The notes beneath the pieces are model-generated. The model worked only from the letters and a program-made list of their open reading frames with translations, was not told the DNA's origin and searched no databases. Source: Parasponia andersonii (lineage: Eukaryota > Streptophyta > Magnoliopsida > Rosales > Cannabaceae). Taken from it: a DNA stretch of 64,000 nt. Below are positions 60,345 through 64,000 of this stretch, piece after piece. Both the position numbers and the translations under genes were made by a program. The DNA is taken from contig JXTB01000028.1 of assembly GCA_002914805.1 (NCBI GenBank), positions 835,694-899,693 of the forward strand. Reading direction: 5' to 3'. Position 1 is the stretch's first letter. Each line of letters starts with the position of its first letter.

Positions 60345-63300
60345 ATGGCTTCAAGTCAAGATTAGGAATTGCACCCCATCGCGGATTCAGAGTTGGATTC
60401 ACTAAGGAGATAGCTCTGCCTCCCTGGTGGAGTGACGCTACAAAGGGTCGAGGGCCCTGCGGATTGGTATCTTCGTCCCTCTACTCCCGAAGGCTCCATT
60501 ATCTTGGGCAGAAAACACCTGGAATGGCTACGATTCCCTCTTCTTCCTCTGATCCACCAATTCTTCGCTTTGACGGGGATCCATCCGATACAGTTAAATG
60601 CAAACGTGGTCATGATTCTGATGGGGCTTTCTGCCCTGTCAGTTCTCTATAACCTGCATATCGACCTGGAGGTGGTCTTTTATGCTTATAAACTCACCCT
60701 CATCCCCAAGAAAGGTTCCTACCCCACCTTTTACCTCCAACCGCTACCGGGACGTCATATCTTTTGGGGCATGCCGAGGTCAGACTAGCAATGGGACTCC
60801 CACGCTAGGCTATACGCCGTTGGAGGGGCGTGGTGCTCCCCTTGGGTGAATGGGGAGTACTTCCAAGTTCCCTCAGCTTTCCTGCAGAATAAGTGCTTGG
60901 TGGTGATTTTTAGGTCTATGTTCTCCTCGTTTGTTATTGCTCATGTTATTTTGTCTTGTGCAGCCTCGGCAGAAGAGAGTAGGTTTGAGCCGCGTTTGCC
61001 AGCGGGGCGGCTCAAAGGCCTGGAGGGGATCATTATCTTCGGATCTCCTAGGGACTGCTGGCACATCCAGGCCACCCTCAACCCCCTGGTGATGAATATG
61101 ATGCCCAGAATGGTTTCATACCTTCCCTTCCCCCTGGACACCTGGGTTATCACAAAGTAGCTGCGGAGCCGACTTGATGCCTCTGCCCTGAACTGATTCC
61201 GCCGGGACGAGCATGATCGAATCGCCATGGTGGGTCGGTAGGTCACGGCTTCGAGCCAATTGGCAGGCTCCAACAATCTGGTGGCGCCGTCTAGCCACGA
61301 GCTCGAGGAAGTTATGAGGTTTGTGGCCGAGGAGTACGTTAGGCTCCGCAGGGAGGAAGCCGCCGCCCCCAAGAGGGCTAGGGGTGGGTTCATTTTCGCA
61401 TCCTTGAGCTTCGTGGGTCGGATTATGGCTGTGACCTAAAAATGTTACTTGTTCTTTACAGGTTCTGAGACGGGCCCATCGGCTGACCCCTCCCCCATCA
61501 AGGGGGAGCCGCGGGTCATAAGGCTCGCCCCAAGGCACTCGTTGGCCGGCATCTCGTGGTGCTCTCAGGAGATGAAGTGCTTGCGGTCCCCCGCTCTGAC
61601 GTAGGCGGACCTCCATCTGGGGGAACGTCTACCACATAGACCGTGCACGGCGAGGAGACACCACTGAGTCTGGCTAGGGAGCCTGCTATACCAACCTCGT
61701 CCACCCCTGACTCCGGTTCGAAATCGGGTGCTATTTGCCTTGGTGGGGAGATCGCTGAGCTCAGTGGGGAGGCTCCGAGGGTGAAGTCCCGGCTATCTTT
61801 CCCTCCCCCAGTCCCAATAAAGCGGCGACACGAGGTCGGCTCATTTAACGAAGAAGAGGGCCGGGCAGAGAAGAGGGGCAGGGTTGCCCCCTCGTCTGAC
61901 AGTGATGACGACGGGGCCACGCTGACCCTTCTAAGGAGAAGAAGGTCGGTGCGCAGCGGCCCGCCAAGAGGAGACGCACCACCTCCCGTCGTGGCCGATG
62001 GCACTCTCGGTGGCACCGAGCTTTCCTCCGTCCCTGCCGCCACTGCTTCGGGGGCATGCCCGACTGGTGGAGAGGGTGCCCTCATAGCTAGCGGGACGGG
62101 GCCGTGTTCCCCAGGTGCAGGCGACGCCCAAAGAGAGGGTCCAGCTGCAGTTCTGGAGCTGGAGGCGCTTTCTTTGGAGAACGTCGAGCTTGTCACCAGC
62201 TGTACCTTCGCACAGGTTTGGTCCACTCGGATGCTTCTATGTTTTTCAACATCTTTGCTAAACGCTGACCCCCTCTTTTTTGTTTAACTTGCAGCTGGCC
62301 GCTATCTGGTCTTTCTATTCCTCTCGCGTTAGGGATTTGACCGAGGAGCTGAGTTCCCACTTTGCACTAGCTGAGCACAGTGAGGCCGCCCTCGCTGAAT
62401 TGAGGTCTGACTTTGATTTATATCGGAACCTCGAGGAGGCGAGGGTTAGCAGCGCGGTGGCTCATTCTCTGAGCGTCGAGAGGACCAGACGCGGGGAGCT
62501 AGCTGCGAGACTGGTTGAGGTGGAGGCTGACAAACTTGCCCAATCCGAGGTTGCTAGACTGGCTCAGAACGAGCTAAGGGTCAAGGAGCAAGAATTGCAG
62601 AGCGCGGGGGCAGAGATGGGACTGGCTTTCATCGCTCGTGACAGGGCTGTGGATGATGCCAAAGAAGCGAGGAAAGTTGAGGCGAAAGCCAAGCTAGAGG
62701 CCCATTCTCTGCAATGCAGGCTTGACCGGTCCAACGAGGTAAATCGATATCTCTTCTTGGATCACAAAAATCTGATGGATGCTCATGTGGAGATGTCTCG
62801 CAAACACAGCGAGGACCTTGCTGGAATTAACACTTTTTTGGTTGACTTATCGCAGCGGCAAGCGGAGTTCAGGCTGGCGGCACTGAAGGATAGGCTGGCG
62901 GACGTGGAGAAACTGAAAACGAGGTACCAGAGGTAGGTGGACGTCCTTTCTGTGGAGAGTTACAGGTCTAGCTGGGAGAATAGAGAGTTCGAAGGCCACG
63001 CTGAGGTGGTAATGCCAGACCAATTTGACGATCAGAAAGGCATCGAGAGAGACCACTATTCCGTCAAGCACTACATGCAGCAGCTCGGGAATGAGATTAG
63101 CATCACGTACCCAGCTGACGTGCTGAAGATGCTTGCTGCAGAAAAGGACGGGCCCTCTACATCTACTTCTGGTGCCAAAGAGCTTATCCCCATTTCCGGT
63201 CTGCCAGATCGAACTTCGGAAGCCCCTGGCTCTCAGCCTGGTCTCGGGGTCTCAACTGGTGAGGGGTCTGGCACAGTCATTGTATCCAGTGATGAATCCG

Positions 63301-63377
63301 ACCCTAGTACGCCACCCTCCACCGGGGCTGGTCCAAGCACCGGGACTGGCCGCGCTCCCATAGACAGAGGTAACTAG
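60345..63377 (+). pseudogene. Antisense spliced gene (aORF) of the second Tat element
   Basis: Inferred exons: 60345-60892, 60964-61412, 61462-62215, 62295-63377. The ATG is at 60345 (MASSQD, then a TAG). Exon 1 encodes the same family domain as the first copy: WLRFPLLPLIHQFFALTGIH, then PIQLNANVVMILMGLSALS, a 'P-x-L...N' pattern. Exon 3 is Ser/Pro/Arg-rich with acidic stretches (for example SSDSDDDGAT near 61890-61915). Exon 4 is a long coiled coil (about 62330-62930) ending in a low-complexity Ser/Thr/Gly tail. The exon 3-4 junction is phase 0 and in frame (CTFAQ|LAAIW). TAG stops in exon 1, near 60787, at 61638 and at 62934, plus a frame change near 61530, make it a pseudogene. The minus-strand frames over 61100-62230 are composition-driven shadows. 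Confidence 0.75.
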
Positions 63378-64000
63378 GGTCCCTAACTTTGTACATTTGT
63401 AAAGCTGACCCTCGTTGTAACCCTCCGAATAAATAATAAGAACAGTGCAATTCTCTTTAGTCTATTTTCTTTTTCTTTGTTGACCGCATCCGGGGTAAAG
63501 TTAAGCCTTGTTGTAGCCGTCTGTATAAATAATTGTGGATGACTCAGATGGATACGATTTCAGACTATTAGTGAGTCCTCTTCGGGCCATGACTACCAAG
63601 ATTAGTTCGGATGCAAGCTTTGACTCATCCGGTTTTATGGAGGTATAACTTCTGTTATGACTTGTTTTGGCTGAGTTCGACCCGCGCGTGTGGCTAGACT
63701 TCTCCGACCCCAAATGGGACCGCACTCGGAACCAATTCCAGGGATTGATCGACCATTGTTTGGACCCATCGTTGCAAAGGAGAAGGCCTAGGCTCAGCTC
63801 TTACTGGGAACAAACAGGGCACTACCACTCCGACGTCTCCTTACGAGTCCGTTCGCGACCTGCCTCCCGTAAGTAGGGCTTATGAGCGCGCACCACTATT
63901 AACCATGCGCTTTGTATTTTTAGGACATAATAAACAGACTTTAATCTTAATTTTTGTCTTCACGTTTGGTCTGGTACTGGACTACTTCCAACGGGTAGAC
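63378..64000. other. Downstream of the second antisense gene; Tat element interior
   Basis: An AATAAATAATAA cluster at 63429-63440 is a plausible polyadenylation signal for the antisense gene, and a second ataaataatt lies near 63525. The sequence remains GC-richer than the host. The integrase of this minus-oriented element is expected beyond the window; frames at 63501-63876 are unsupported. Confidence 0.45.

Noticed and set aside
61116..62226. Long minus-strand proteins (166 and 236 codons) opposite the second antisense gene
   Set aside because: They are antisense shadows of the GC-rich, Ser/Pro-rich exon 3; the plus-strand frame has the splice logic and the family domain.
59177..64000. Horizontal transfer or bacterial contamination suggested by high GC
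   Set aside because: The content is a plant Tat-type LTR and its spliced antisense gene, so base composition reflects the element.

Overview
The window looks like a eudicot plant chromosome. It is AT-rich, carries two spliced plant genes, and is otherwise mostly decayed transposable elements (LTR retrotransposons of Tekay-, Tat- and Athila-like lineages, hAT and Mutator-like DNA elements, a tRNA-derived SINE, foldback MITEs). Nothing in the sequence fixes the species.

Layout. 1-1658: end of a minus-strand LTR. 3.0-8.4 kb: DNA transposons and a SINE, namely a hAT-type non-autonomous element with an 8-bp target duplication, a decayed autonomous hAT with a transposase pseudogene, a SINE flanked by a 16-bp duplication, a Mutator-like MITE and a second foldback MITE. 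8943-19506: a minus-strand Tekay-like gypsy element with LTRs of about 2.6 kb and an intact GAAAA duplication; its 3' LTR carries a nested solo-LTR-like insert. 21.1-22.7 kb: a candidate solo LTR. 22.7-23.3 kb: a foldback element and a 72-bp tandem duplication.

26.6-38.1 kb is the genic island. A plus-strand class II formin gene (17 coding exons, 1276 codons, PTEN-like/C2 + FH1 + FH2) converges on a minus-strand group IIa WRKY gene (4 exons, 319 codons, WRKY18/40/60 type). Both reading frames are intact across every inferred splice junction. The formin is an actin and probably microtubule organiser; the WRKY is an immune and stress regulator. I see no sign that the two cooperate beyond being neighbours.

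39464-57157 is a plus-strand Tat-like gypsy element broken open by later insertions: a minus-oriented retroelement segment, a Tekay-like element (LTR remnants, integrase, chromodomain), and inside that an Athila-like LTR and gag. Its reverse transcriptase is missing. Downstream of its integrase it carries an antisense spliced gene (aORF) related to the 'putative gypsy type transposon' family. 59177-64000 is the 3' end of a second, minus-oriented and GC-rich Tat-like element. Its aORF (plus strand, four exons, with a TATA box and five CACGTG motifs upstream) shares the exon layout of the first. All retroelement genes carry in-frame stops, mostly TAG at positions expected to be CAG or TGG.

The most unusual feature is the pair of spliced antisense genes in two opposite-facing Tat elements; one retains a recognisable promoter inside its LTR. 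No computation was run. Splice sites and alignments were read by eye.
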